A stretch of DNA of 64,000 bases from Paraphoma chrysanthemicola (Eukaryota > Ascomycota > Dothideomycetes > Pleosporales > Phaeosphaeriaceae), in assembly GCA_020744225.1 (NCBI GenBank), contig JAGMWG010000001.1:3534001-3598000 (forward strand). The letters are read 5' to 3'. Positions 34,220 through 45,847 of this stretch are shown in pieces; positions within the stretch are counted from its first letter, which is position 1, and the number at the start of each line of letters is the position of its first letter. The notes beneath the pieces are model-generated. The model was not told the origin of the DNA. It ran no database searches and saw nothing but the letters and a program-made list of their open reading frames with translations. The position numbers were made by a program, and so were the translations under genes.

Positions 34220-36069
34220 CTAGGGACTAGGTGGTGGTCGATCACCTCCACTTCCGCGTCCCGTGTCTGTGCTGTCACCCTCGATAGTTTTCCGCCAGTG
34301 CTGCGGTAAGCAGACGCATACAAGTGGGAAAGCTTTGATGTCGCTGTCGGCCTCCCCTCTGGATCGTCTGCTGCCGTTGCTCACGCCCGAGTCGCGTTGT
34401 TCGGCTTTACGCGCTTCCCACTGTTCGGCAGTCTCTGTAAGCCTAACACCTGTCGCCCACCCGTCGTCCCAAATACCAACAACCTTGAGCATGTCTCCGC
34501 GCTCCAGCTCAAACTCGTCGCCAGCGCGTGGTTGGTACGCCCAAAGCGTGGCAACGGTGTCGTTGGGATGGATGTCATCTTGCGAATAGTAGTCTTTGAA
34601 GAACTGCAGCTGCTCGGACTGACCAGAAGCGACGCCATCGGGACTAGAGAAGTTGCGTCCTTGGTCAGATGCAGAGTTTGGTGAGGTGGTGCTGGAGCCG
34701 AGTGCCGAGTGACTGGAGAGCGAGCCCTGACGGCGAGGCAGTGCGCCGGCAAGATGTCCGCGGATCGTCTCTGGAGAGTCATAAGCACCGACTTGAGAAC
34801 CGCCGAATGCAGACATGACACCGGGGCCTGCTCTATCGCTCTGGGCCCCCGAAGAAGTTGAACCCTCTAGGGCTGACATGCGTTGCACTCGCGCGCCAGG
34901 GAGGATGGTAGCAGGGGAGTGACCATCAACTCCATAGCTCATGGGTGGGGCCTTGACAGATTGACGAGTTGGCGATGGCGTGTTGAAGACGCTGCCGGCC
35001 TGGCTGTGCTTTCGCTTCCGCATGCGAATGCAACATAGGATCACTCCGGCGAGGATGAGCGCGGCACCGACGAGCGAACCGATGACGATGCCTGCAATGG
35101 CACCACCAGAGAGTCCGGTGCCCGAATTTCCTGCGCCCGCTGAACCGCCTGTTCCAGATGGGGTGCTGGAGGATGTGCTGGAGGGAAACAGTGGCGGCAT
35201 TGAGACGGTTGTTGGGAGGGTGACGCCGACGCATCGCCTCTCCACGTTCGCATTGACACAGCACGAACTCGTGGAATTGACGGTGCTATCTGCGCAGTAC
35301 GAGCAGAGTCCTTGCAGATTGCCTTGGTAGCCGCATTCGCTGGGCTCGTTGGTAACGGCGCTGATGCAATTGCCGCTAAGAGCATTGGCCGGGTTGGAGC
35401 AGCGGGTGAAGTCTGCGCGAATTTGTGGGACGGCGTTGTTTCCAGGATTGCCACAAAGACTCGGGCTCGATACTATCACCTGCTCACTCGTGGCAAAGTC
35501 GGCCTATAATGCGTTAGTGGTTGACAGGTTGTAGTTAGGATATGAATGGTGCATACACATGCACCGGCGCAGAGCGGTGTCGCATTAGCATTGCTGAGCC
35601 CGCATGGCTGTATCGAGTTCTGCACAATGGCGTTGCAGAGGACCGTGGTCGTGTACCGCGCATACAGACCGGTTGTGTTGGTGAGGTTGACGCTCGAACA
35701 ACCGAGAATATCTTGATATCTGCCGACTAATTAGTATCCACAATGGTGCCGAAGAGCTGTCAGCCGAAGAGAGCAGGAGACTGACTGTTTCTGCGAATAC
35801 GTGGTTGCAATGTAGTTCCGTAACCGGTCATCGAATGATTGTACGTTGTTTACGAATGCGAGGAAGGAGCTGAGACGCGATTGTTAGCGAGAGACTGCCA
35901 GTCTGACGTGAGGTCACACGTACAAGTCCCCTGTCAGGTTCGTACTGATCGAGGCCGCGCTGAAGGCCGGACACGCCGTCGAGCCCCGGAGGGAGATGCA
36001 GGTTGCCTGGGCCATTGACACGGGGAGGGAGGCAGCGAGGACCGAGACGAAGACGGCGGCTTTGGTCAT
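34220..36069 (-). CDS. Single-pass membrane protein with cytoplasmic SH3 domain
   Basis: The exons are 35924-36069, 35786-35869, 35557-35719 and 34220-35503, giving 558 residues; all introns are 53-66 nt GT-AG. A signal peptide (MTKAAVFVSVLAASLPVSMAQA) precedes a Cys-rich extracellular region of about 220 residues with paired cysteines and N-glycosylation sequons, then a Ser/Thr/Gly linker. One transmembrane helix (GAIAGIVIGSLVGAALILAG, about residues 262-288) is followed by a basic RMRKRKH stop-transfer and a long Ser/Pro-rich tail. An SH3 domain sits near residues 430-500 (ATLWAYQPRAGDEFELERGD, then WDDGWATG). The architecture suggests a wall or surface sensor that signals through SH3-bound partners, as Sho1-type proteins do; that role is inferred. 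Confidence 0.85.
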
Positions 36070-38361
36070 GGCGGGTGGTTGCTTTTGGCGAGGAGAAGTC
36101 CGTTCCGAGCAGCCGCAGTCGCGTTGTTGATGGTCGCAAACACGGTCGCTACGTTGGCATTGGCGCATCGTGAAAAGGGTTGGATGTTCGGTGCGTGCCG
36201 GTGTCTTGTCGATAGGCACTGCTAGAGTTGAGGCCGCGGAGGGAGGCGTCGTCGAGGACGGGACGGCCAGCAACAGACGCGCAGGCTTCACGAGTCCATT
36301 CGCTGCAGTGAATAGGGACTCGGGGCCGTGTATATGTATGCTGGTAACAGAGATTAAAACGGGACCGTATCGATTGGGATACCGGTCTGAGAAAGGGAAG
36401 TGGCCAGGCGCGCAGTCACAACTGGAGAAAGAGCGTATCGGGTGGGCAAGCTGCGACGGGCGTGGGTGAAGGAAAGACCAGACGAGACACGACGAGACGG
36501 GCTGGCTTCTTTGGGGGCCCAGCACGCAACGAGGCCGACGGGCAGCGGACGCGCTAGCGAGAGTGTGCAGGGACCAGGGCGGCCTGTTGTCCCACGCGTG
36601 ATTGGGCGGTGCCTGACGACGCGAAATGAGATTGGAGACACTAAAATTATCTCTCCGAAAGGCCTCAGACTCGTCTCAGCGTGTCTATTCCAGCATACAG
36701 CCCCGTCTTCGCAGCGCAACGCAGTGCAAGCAGCCTTGCTGCCAACACACGCCGACGACGACGAGCGCGACCCGCTGCATAAACCGTTCGTACTACGCGG
36801 CAGCGGTCGCGCGCAGCTGTCCTTGCTGATGCGCGCAATACACGACGGCTGCATCTAAAGTGGACCAGCGCTTGCCTGCATACTCCCAATGCACCTGCCC
36901 TCCTTGGCCCCTCTCAGCGCTGCATCTCCCCCCCAGACTCCGTTGCTATCGTGCCAGTGCATGACGCCGGCTGTGTGCCCTGAGACGCTGTAAGGGACCT
37001 ACCCCGCTGCTTCGTTGTCGCTGGTTCTGCAGCAGATGCGGTACTTCGTGAGCTCACATCCCGGAATCTGGATATCGGCTGGTGCAACCTTGTGCAGGTC
37101 GACCCTCAAACCTTGTTTGCTCCTAGCCGAGAACCACATCGCCAAACCTCCTGACATGGCACTGTGCTTCTTCCGTCGACTTCTCTTCACCTGGCGCAGA
37201 TCGAATTCGCTGGCCCAACAACGAGCTGTAGCTCAAAGTCCGAAGGCCTAGCTAATCCGGACTCCACTGTGCAACCGTTGCGACTTCCGAATGGCTCCCG
37301 CTAGCTTGGTCCCTGCGCCACAGTTTGCTGTGGCCATGACGTTGCGTCTGTCTGGAGATCATAGCATACCTTCTCAGCATCTCGCTTGCAGCGCAACGTG
37401 CACAGCATGCCGTAAGGGTTGATCCTCCGAAATGGACGACGGGACATGTCCCGACAGCTGCGCTTGACCAAACCCGCAGCAAGAACTAAACGAATCATCC
37501 CTCGCGTCCACCACGCATAACCACGCACTTTGTAATACTTGTCGATTGCGCCAGTAAGAAAAAGCTTCACAACACTCAAGTCGGCACGGACCGATTGCGC
37601 CGCTTGATCAAGACTGTGGCTTCGGCATGTGGGTAAGTTTGGCCGTCGATCATGCGTTCCACGATCCGGGAATCTGCCTGTTGTCCACAACGCCAAACCA
37701 CTGGCTTCCAAGAACAAGCGCCGTCACCAAAGTTTAGCCTTGGCGACCCTTTCTCTTTGTCACGAGTTGTCATGCAATATGACAGTCTATGCATCGACTT
37801 GGCAAAACTTCTCTTTGCAGCACCTTGATCGTTACCTCTCAGGCAAATCTCATTTCAATCTTCACATTCGCACAAGTCTGATATAGCCCCCGCTTTCAAT
37901 TACCCCGCCTCGCCTTGCCTCAGCTAACGGCTTTATCCGCGCTTTACAAAACACAAACCTGCTTGGCCCTCACGATGCCCGATGTGTCCGACACTTGTAG
38001 TTTGAGCACAAGGCCGCCGTGGGCATGTGTTAATGCAAGGCAGACCACGTTATCGGCCAAGTCATTGGGATTAGTCAACTAGAGATGGTATATCCTGGAG
38101 GTGTACACCGATTTTCCGACTATCACGACGCTATTGGTGGCTTAGTCTGGAGATCTACGTTGCACTATTATGTTGCTAACTACGACTACCATGTTCACTG
38201 TATTCTCCAGCATGACACTTTGAATAGCCTTCATCGGCTAAGGTCTGCCTGGAGATATCCTGGGTATCTAACGCCAAACATGCAAGAGAGAAGGAAATTC
38301 GGTGAGAGCAAATTCAGTACAAGCCCGTCCTGTCACCATGTTCGAGAGCCGTCGGTAAAAG
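36070..38361. other. Gene-free stretch, 2.3 kb
   Basis: This is the upstream region of the SH3 protein gene and 3' flank of the module 2 small gene. Short frames only; no RNA gene or transposon remnant noticed. Confidence 0.45.
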
Positions 38362-38711
38362 CTAAGCCCTGATCTCAGCTGCCGGGTACGGTGCCTTAAC
38401 AGGCACTAGGGCCTTCCCAACCCTAGGCCCACGCTTGCCTGTACGCCCTGCACGCCGAACGGACGTAAAGAGAGCCTCGTGGTTGACCTGCACTTGCAAG
38501 TTGTAGCAGCGCGGTGAGTCAGTGGTGATCTATATACGTGCGTTAGCATTGAGAAGAAGCGGGGGTTGCATGGTGAATTTACCGTTTGCATGTCCAGGCG
38601 ATAGTTGTCGTCTTTGTAAATCGTCTTGGTGATGCTCGGAAAGCCGCCCTCCAACTTGGAGTCCGGGACGTTTTCGATGAAGTCGACGAGCGACTTGCGA
38701 AACTTACCCAT
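38362..38711 (-). CDS. Small KLEGG-family protein, module 2 (98 aa)
   Basis: The exons are 38583-38711 and 38362-38529; the intron 38530-38582 (53 nt) has a GCTAACG branch site and joins in phase 0. It starts MGKFRKSLVD, then FIENVPDSKLEGG (residues 11-23), NYRLDMQT, and after the intron RCYNLQVQVNHE. This order of motifs is shared with the 108-residue product at 28000-28326, which has no intron. The C-terminus is different: it is strongly basic (RRAGRTGKRGPRVGK). I do not recognise the family. It is divergent from the APH-like gene at 39180, exactly mirroring module 1. Confidence 0.7.
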
Positions 38712-39179
38712 GACTTACTGAGCAGACTTATCTAGATGAGTATGTTTATCAAGTTTGAGGTTCAGTTCGATGTATATGGTTACTTCGCTTGCTCAACGTC
38801 GGTGTGCGGCCAGCAACAGGGCAATGAGGGAGAGCTTTCATACTGGCAGGGGAGCGAGCGTATTGCGAGCGCACAGTGAAGTGCAAGAGAAGGTGAGCCT
38901 TGCGATTCACCACTGGAGCGGGCTGAGCGCATTCACGGGCGAAGTGATGCAGCGGCTCTGCTACTCTTGAACTCCAAAGGGCACGATACAGGAGCCTGTA
39001 GTTGGTCAAGGCGTCAGACTGACATTGCGCATATATTGACGAAGGGCGTCGCCAAATCACGTACCGTTGGTGAAAGCGCTCTGTTTGCACACAATCGCAC
39101 CTTCCACAAGTGATAACGAACTCCTCCACCCTGAAGCTCAACACCTCCACTCACACAATCAACATCATCAACCACACTC
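38712..39179. promoter_or_regulatory. Divergent promoter of module 2
   Basis: A 468-nt spacer between the start codons of the small KLEGG gene and the APH-like gene. I saw no long identity with the module 1 spacer by eye. Confidence 0.45.
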
Positions 39180-40504
39180 ATGGCACTCACAGCATCACGC
39201 AACATCGCGCAGCCTGGTCTGCGCTGGGACAAGGGCCTGTTCAGCACCAAGCCGTCCTGGACCACAGAGCCAAACATCGACATCATCAAAGTGCTCGCGA
39301 GCAAACACCTCGATCTTAAGATGGAAGTCCCTGGCATCTCTTTCTTCGCTCAAGGCAGCTTCAATAAGCTATACGAGATCAAGTGCAGCAAAGGTGTATT
39401 CATCTTCCGTATTACATTGCCGGTTGCACCTGGAGTCAAACAATCCAGCGAACTTGCAACACTGGCTTTTGTCCGTGAGCATACAACGATTCCTGTGCCC
39501 GAGGTTATCGCATTCGAATCAGATCTGACAAATGAGTTGGGGTTCGAATGGGTCCTGATGGAGCGCCTAGATGGCCGTCCACTACGCGAAAAGTGGCACG
39601 ATCTGTCCTGGCTCAAGAAAGGCCTCATTGTCCAGCAAGTTGCTGACTTCGTTGCTCAACTATCCCGATTCAAGTTCTCACTCATCGGCAGCATATATTC
39701 TCACAATGTGTGCCAGGATGACGAACACCAACCTGCGTCCAACCACCACTTCACCATCGACGAAGCTGTGACGCCCACCTTCTTCATCGAAGACCACATC
39801 CAACTCCTCCTTCCTCGCGGCCCATTCCCGACAGTCTATCCTTTGTCACCGCACATATGCAACACCTCCAACATGACATTTCCATACAAATGCAATCTAA
39901 CGACGAAGACGACCGCGACGATGCCGAGGAGATGCAGGGAGTCTACAACTTACTTCAACCCCTCGTCACACAGCTCTTCCCACCATCACAGTCCCAGAAC
40001 AAAGAGTGCACGACCCTCTTCCACCACGATCTCAGCGAAAACAACATCCTAGTCAACTCGGCCGGCGACCTCATCGGTATCGTAGATTGGGAATGCACCC
40101 TCGCAGCCCCATCCTGGCTAGCCTACCAACTCCCCGAATTCCTCGAAGGCCCGCGCATACCGCTGACTTCTCCGCCTGACCTGCTCCCTGCGAAATACCA
40201 CGACGACGAGGACGCAGTGACTGCGTACCAGGAACAAGTAGACGCATACGAAGTCGCGCAATTGCGCCGGTTCTTTCTTGAGGAAATGGCGCGCGTGGAA
40301 CCGAAGTGGGTGGAAGTATTCATAGAGGAAGGAATGCGACGGGATGTGCTTGTTGCGGCGGAGTTGATCGGACAAGGGAGGTGTTTGGGGATGATCAAGA
40401 AGTGGATAGCGGATGTTGTTGAGGGAGGGAAGATGGTACTTAGTTTGACGGATCGATTAAGAGGTGTGGAAGTCGAGGATGTGGATGAAGGCAATCACCT
40501 CTAA
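39180..40504 (+). CDS. APH-family phosphotransferase-like gene, module 2, with one frame break
   Basis: Motifs are the Gly-rich loop FFAQGSFNKLYEI, IPVPEVIAFESD, the catalytic FHHDLSENNIL and the metal-binding IVDWE, as in small-molecule kinases of the APH fold. The frame from ATG 39180 holds to PRGPFP near 39830. The rest (DSLSFVTAHMQHLQ to the TAA at 40502-40504) is in the frame one base back. One missing base in the CCC run at 39827-39829 explains this best and gives about 441 residues. An intron 39834-39937 would also restore the frame, but its donor (GTCTAT) is poor and it would delete sequence that aligns with the paralogue at 26139-27485. So this is a broken gene, a recent allele, or a sequence error. 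The substrate is unknown. Confidence 0.7.
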
Positions 40505-41717
40505 TAGATTGTGGCTATCTCAAGTGTGCAAGTGACTTTGATGAAGTAGTCGATACCCTCAAGGGTCTGATGATGTTTACACATCCCAAATGAGAATAAT
40601 TTCAAGCGAGCTGGCAAGCACACATACAGATTGAATGCCTCTTTTTTTTCAGACTCTCTTACTACTCATCATCATACATATCTGCTATTCGTCTGGCTTT
40701 ACATCGTCAAATTCAAATTTCTTGCCCCCATTTCATGAGCGCACAGTCTCGCTTTAGTGCTCACACCCATCTCAGACCCCAACCACCAACCTCATGGTGT
40801 CTCACCCAGCGTCCACCCACGCGGACCAAAGTGTGGTCGCACAGCCTCCAGCTAGTGATGCTTATTTCGAGTGCTTGACCGGTTTGACGGCTTAGCTTTC
40901 TCGTCTCACGCCTCGCATCATGTATTGTCCAATCCACGAGTGAGCATGTACACAGACAAGCATTCAAATATCCCGCATCGCGAAATTCTACGACAATCTT
41001 GCCATGACTATCTTATCGTGTTCTATAATGCACGCTACACCCATATCGTTGTCAGCGATTAATGTTGATGAGATTCATGTGCGTGCGTCCAGTAAGATGC
41101 CATCGTACACGCTTTCTCCCGGCTACCAGGTCGGTCAGATTTCTAGAACACGATCCCGTGTCCCAGACACACCCTCTACTAGTCATCGTCTTACACACTA
41201 CGGGCCGTTGTCGGGGGCCGAATGATACGATCGTGTGCGATGGTGCTGAGGTCAGCTTTACGCGAAGCTGGTGGTGGGGGTGTTAGTACGGCGCCGCAGT
41301 CGTACTTTGAAACGGGAATACAGCACGACACATGATTTAGTAGGTAGTATGAAGCACTTGCTCCTTTGGGTTGAAATGTGATGCCAGTATGATTTGTATA
41401 TTTGCTTGATATTTTTATGTGTGACTCGACTGCGCGCTAGGGACATGATGATGTATGCAGGAGTTACTCGTGTGTGAAGATAAAAAGGGTATTGTTAAAT
41501 GCTGCTGTGATAGGAATATGCCTGCTTGCTTGCTTGAGAGAAAACGCGTCGCAATGCCTAAACAAAAAGCGGAAATAAGACACCATGCAATTGCACGGCG
41601 ATGGAAAGACCAGTTCCAATGTATTCTCCATCATTGTGTACCACAGTAACTCCAGCCTGCCAGAACGATTTCGTCCGTATGTACATCGGCACATGGTCAT
41701 GCACGAACATGTGCTTC
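40505..41717. other. Gene-free spacer
   Basis: 3' leaders of two convergent genes; no supported gene. Confidence 0.45.
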
Positions 41718-42389
41718 TTAATCCGACGGCGTGCGAACAATCCTCGGGATAGGCGGCCTCTCCACATCCACCGGCGTGCTCTCATAATACCTCGCCTTCT
41801 GACTCGCCGAGCTCGTACTCCTCGCCCGGCCCGACGGGCGGATACTCAAATCCCCTTCATCGCCCGTCGGCGAGATGGGACTCAGCATCATCGTGCTCGC
41901 AGTATTGGTACTCAGGCGACTAATCGCACTAACGCCGCTGCCATGACTCGCCGTCGTTGTGGTGTTTACGCGAGCATTGTGCGCAAATGGATCATGCACT
42001 TCGTCCAACGGCGTGACGCTGAGTGGAACAAGCGAGATGCTTTCCTGACTAACTCGCCTCGTCTGTGCGTCTGTGTCCGAGTCGACGTATAATGTTACAC
42101 TGCTGTGTCTGTGCCGGCTGAACATGCTTTCCTTGTCTTCGTGCGCGAGGAGACCTGCTTTGTCGGACTTGGGGTTTACGACGCGCTTTTTCTTTTCGGC
42201 CCGGCGGCGCAGGTAGAAGACGAGAAGGACGAGGGCTATGGCGAGGGCGAGTATGGCGAACATGACGGTCAATCCAATGTTGCTCTTGGTCCAGTAGCCT
42301 GGGTCGGGCTTGGGTGAGGGTGATGGATCGGCGACGAGGTTGTTGTTGCTGTCATTGTTTTCGATGTCTTCTGTGGGTGTGGGAGCCAT
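41718..42389 (-). CDS. Single-pass membrane protein, Ser/Thr-rich tail (223 aa)
   Basis: This is a single exon. A short polar N-terminus (about 35 residues, Asp/Asn/Pro-rich) leads to one transmembrane helix (NIGLTVMFAILALAIALVLLVFYL, about residues 37-60). A basic RRRAEKKKR stop-transfer follows, and then a cytoplasmic tail of about 155 residues rich in Ser and Thr with many potential phosphorylation sites and a C-terminal PPIPRIVRTPSD. No signal peptide is visible, so the helix itself is probably the signal anchor. No family is recognised. Confidence 0.72.
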   Translation of the reverse strand: MAPTPTEDIENNDSNNNLVADPSPSPKPDPGYWTKSNIGLTVMFAILALAIALVLLVFYLRRRAEKKKRVVNPKSDKAGLLAHEDKESMFSRHRHSSVTLYVDSDTDAQTRRVSQESISLVPLSVTPLDEVHDPFAHNARVNTTTTASHGSGVSAISRLSTNTASTMMLSPISPTGDEGDLSIRPSGRARSTSSASQKARYYESTPVDVERPPIPRIVRTPSD

Positions 42390-44582
42390 GGCTGCAGTGT
42401 GTGGACGGTAAGGGGTTGTGATGAAGTGCTCAGGCTGTCGAGGGGAAGGATCCGGGCTGCGGAGATATAAGAGGCCGCACTGGACGGTAGGCTGAAGGGT
42501 GCGTTAAATGCAATACGAAAGAACAACTACGCCATTCGGGGCTGAAACGCTTCTCTCCACGGGCTCTTCTTCGGATTGATACAAATTGTCAAAACGCAGC
42601 ACTGCTGCCTGGGCGTAGAGCATATAACTTGACAGTAAAATGAAGTCGACGAGTATGGGCCGTCATCGCCCTCGTGGTGTTCAGATTTAGAAACAGGGCA
42701 TCCAGGCCATGCTCTTCTCAGTTGACATTTGAGGCTGAGTACTTTTCCCGTTGTGGGGTAATGGGTCATCCACTGATGGGCGCCCATTCGGCCCCTGTGG
42801 TATGCTTTGGATGCACGGACGAGGCAAAGGAATCGACGAATCCAAGCTTAAAGTTACTGTAATGAAAGCTTGGGCTGCCGCCTACCGAAGGACCAAGGGG
42901 AGTGCTGCATGAGAGCGGCGGTGGTGCAGTGGCACGCATCTGTGGACGAAGAGGCTCGAGGCATGCAAGTTCGCGTGTCATTGTACAGCCATGGCAACGA
43001 CTAGCCACTGACAGCGTTTTGTTCCCACATGTGCGGCCCGCTGTTGGGTGCTTTTGCGCGCACTAAGCGTGCAGCTGAGGTTGAGGGTTTCAGCTCGGTC
43101 AACGGCAAATATTGAATCGGCTTGCTTTCGCGAACAATTGCACGTTGGCTTCACAATTCGCCGCGCCCGGGATCCATGTGAACATCTTCAAGTGAAAAAT
43201 GCACTCTGTAATGCAGACTTGTGCTGAAGGATCCCAGGATTCAGTTCCACGGTTTTAAGGCAAGCACAGCCACCTGCGCTAAGTAAGATGAATCGTGACA
43301 GAGGGCTTGATTCGAGGTGGAGAGGCTGTGCGCCCTACGCATCAGGTTTTGGCGCTGTAAATCTGCCTACGCCAGTCCCAAGAAGGCCAGGACGGCGACT
43401 GATCCTCGCGAAGCGGAATGGAATCCCGCCGAAGTCGCTGCAGTGAAGTTGTCGTGATCACGCGAAATGCTCTCGAGAGCGCGCCTGGAAGCATCACGAC
43501 ATGCCGGATCGGGTGTGATCCATGCGACCGTCGGCGGTCCTGCGGCGTCAATCACAATTTGCGGCGTGTGTCTGCGCGTGGTGATGTAACGGCGTGTCGC
43601 AGAACCGAAATTGAAACCAACATCTCTGGTGTTGATGAGAGCAGACGTGCTCGCGGGATGAAAATGACCCTTGCGGCGAGCCCCCAGATCCACAGCCCCG
43701 GGTCGGTGCTAATTTTGGGCGCTTAACTTGCCGACGAGGCTGGTAAAGTCAACACCAACACCAACAATCAACGAAAGACACGAAGGATGACATCTTCACC
43801 GCTCAGGACGATCTGCGGCGCGGTTCAGAGTAACCTTCTTCATCGAAGATAACGCTTGAAAAGAATATGCGGCATCACCCGATGCATTCGAGTCTCACAA
43901 CCTCGGTGACTTCTGGCGGAGAAGGACCTCCTACGCCACTTAGATCGCATAACATGCGATTCTTATGTCCAAAACCAAAGGTAAGATAACATTGAAGGAT
44001 TTTGCTGTGCCGTGCTTTTGCCTTGATATCGTCAACGCTCGTACGATGCTGCATCGTCCGCTTGTTGGGTATCGCTCCTTGTCTAGAAGCATGCTCTTCA
44101 CCAGAATGCATCTGCCTACCTTCAGGGTATGCGAAGAATTGGGCAGTTTCTCTTGTTTTATCAATTATCCCGATGTCCAACATTCTACGATTGACTCACT
44201 GAAGCGCTGCACCATGATGTTCACACGGAGACTTTCTCGGCGACTTCGAGCTGCACGACATTCCCCATTCTGCTGCTGTGGTTATATGGTACACACAGCA
44301 TATTGTCACCGGCGACTTTGCGTCACATTTTCAACCAGTTTAGAGACCATCTCGGACATTTTCTTGATGATATGTACCATTACAAAATGTCCCGCAAAAG
44401 CCTTAGCCAAACTATTATCTGCTTCGAGTATAAAAGGTGAGCTGACAGGATAGCGTCTTGTGCTTTACATTCCTCTTTCGAAGACACAGCTTACGAGTCC
44501 TGACTGAACCGGTCATCATTCACACACTTCAGAAGCAAACATTAAAGCCAAAACCTCAAAACCACTTCACACATCAACAGCT
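42390..44582. other. Gene-free divergent stretch, 2.2 kb
   Basis: Upstream regions of two divergent genes; short frames without motifs, no RNA gene noticed. Confidence 0.45.
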
Positions 44583-45620
44583 ATGGCTCTACGCCCTCAA
44601 ATCTTCGATGCTCTCATCATTGGCGCCGGCCCAGCCGGTCTCAATGCAGCACTCGCATGTGCTAGAGGCCGCACGACAGCACTAGTGTTCGACTCGCGCG
44701 AGTATCGCAACGAAGGCATAAAGCATATGCACACCGTAGCGTCAAGAGACCACACTGATCCGTACTATTTCCGCAAAACTGCACGCGAGCAAATAGAGTC
44801 CCGTTACGACACCGTCTGGTTCCAGCAAGCTAAAATCACAAATGCCACGAAGAAAGTGCTCGGCCAAGACCAATACGACGGTTTCGAAGTCCAAGACAGC
44901 GAAGGCAAGACATACGAAGGCCGCAAACTTATCCTCGCAACCGGATCGAAAGATATCCTACCCGACATCGACGGCTACAAGGAGAACTGGCCCGAGCACA
45001 TTTACCAATGCCTTGCGTGCGATGGGTACGAACAACGCGGCACTCCGATCGGAGTCTTAGGCTTCGATAACCCCATGTCTGCACATTTCGTGCAAATGGC
45101 TACTGCATTTGACAAACGCATCACGATCTTCAGCAACGGTCCGGTATCCAAGGACGAACCGATTCAAAATGCACTCACGGTAGCAAAAGCGTTTGGCGCC
45201 ACACTTGACGAACGCAAGATTGCGCGGCTTGTTAACAACGGTCCGTCGCATACCGATGGAGTGACGATTCACTTTGAATCGGGCGAACCTGTAACGCTTG
45301 GTTTTATCGTTCACAAGCCTGCGACCTTGAATCGCGCACAACATCTCATCGACCAACTCGGTATCGAGACTGTGGACCCGGCGATGGGTGGACACGTCAA
45401 AATTGCGAACCCTATGTTCAATGAGACTTCTGTCCGCGGCGTGTTTGCGGCTGGAGATACGATGGTTATGATGAAGCAGGTTGCGATTGCTATGGGTGAG
45501 GGATTGACAGCTGCGGTTGGAGTGGCGATACAGCTAGGGCAGGAAAAGAGCGAGAAGCTTGTGAAGGAGTTTGAAGCGAGTGAAGTGGACAAAGCGAAGG
45601 TTTGCGCGGTTACATCGTAG
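44583..45620 (+). CDS. Thioredoxin-reductase-like FAD/NAD(P)H oxidoreductase
   Basis: This is a single exon of 345 residues. The FAD-binding Rossmann motif GAGPAG sits at residues 14-19, and LILATGSKD marks the second FAD-contact strand. The redox-active CxxC is CLAC at residues 143-146 followed by DGYE. The late FAD motif reads GVFAAGDTMV. Length and motif order match the small two-domain fungal thioredoxin-reductase-like enzymes, a group that includes the dithiol oxidases of epidithiodiketopiperazine pathways (GliT type). The usual fungal spelling is CPFCHGYE; the LAC-D variant here is unusual. No biosynthetic cluster surrounds it, so a housekeeping or detoxifying redox role is as likely as a secondary-metabolite role. 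Confidence 0.85.
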   Translation: MALRPQIFDALIIGAGPAGLNAALACARGRTTALVFDSREYRNEGIKHMHTVASRDHTDPYYFRKTAREQIESRYDTVWFQQAKITNATKKVLGQDQYDGFEVQDSEGKTYEGRKLILATGSKDILPDIDGYKENWPEHIYQCLACDGYEQRGTPIGVLGFDNPMSAHFVQMATAFDKRITIFSNGPVSKDEPIQNALTVAKAFGATLDERKIARLVNNGPSHTDGVTIHFESGEPVTLGFIVHKPATLNRAQHLIDQLGIETVDPAMGGHVKIANPMFNETSVRGVFAAGDTMVMMKQVAIAMGEGLTAAVGVAIQLGQEKSEKLVKEFEASEVDKAKVCAVTS

Positions 45621-45847
45621 AAAGATGCAACATCGAACGATGTTAAAACGTGCGAAATATTTGTTTGGGTTGTTGTGTTCTAGATCACATATTGGGAAGG
45701 AATTCTGAGGACGAACCTGCTTTCACCTTACCTTTTTCGCAATCTACCCGTTTGCATCAATTCTCTCATCCCACAACCCTTCCAAATCCCGAGATACCCA
45801 AACTCCAAATTCCCATATTTCTGCAGACAGCACTCGAAGTGTCCAAC

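Noticed and set aside
39834..39937. Intron that would repair the module 2 APH frame
   Set aside because: The frame works and a CTAAC branch-like site exists, but the donor GTCTAT is poor and the segment removed aligns with the paralogue, so a one-base loss in the C run fits better.
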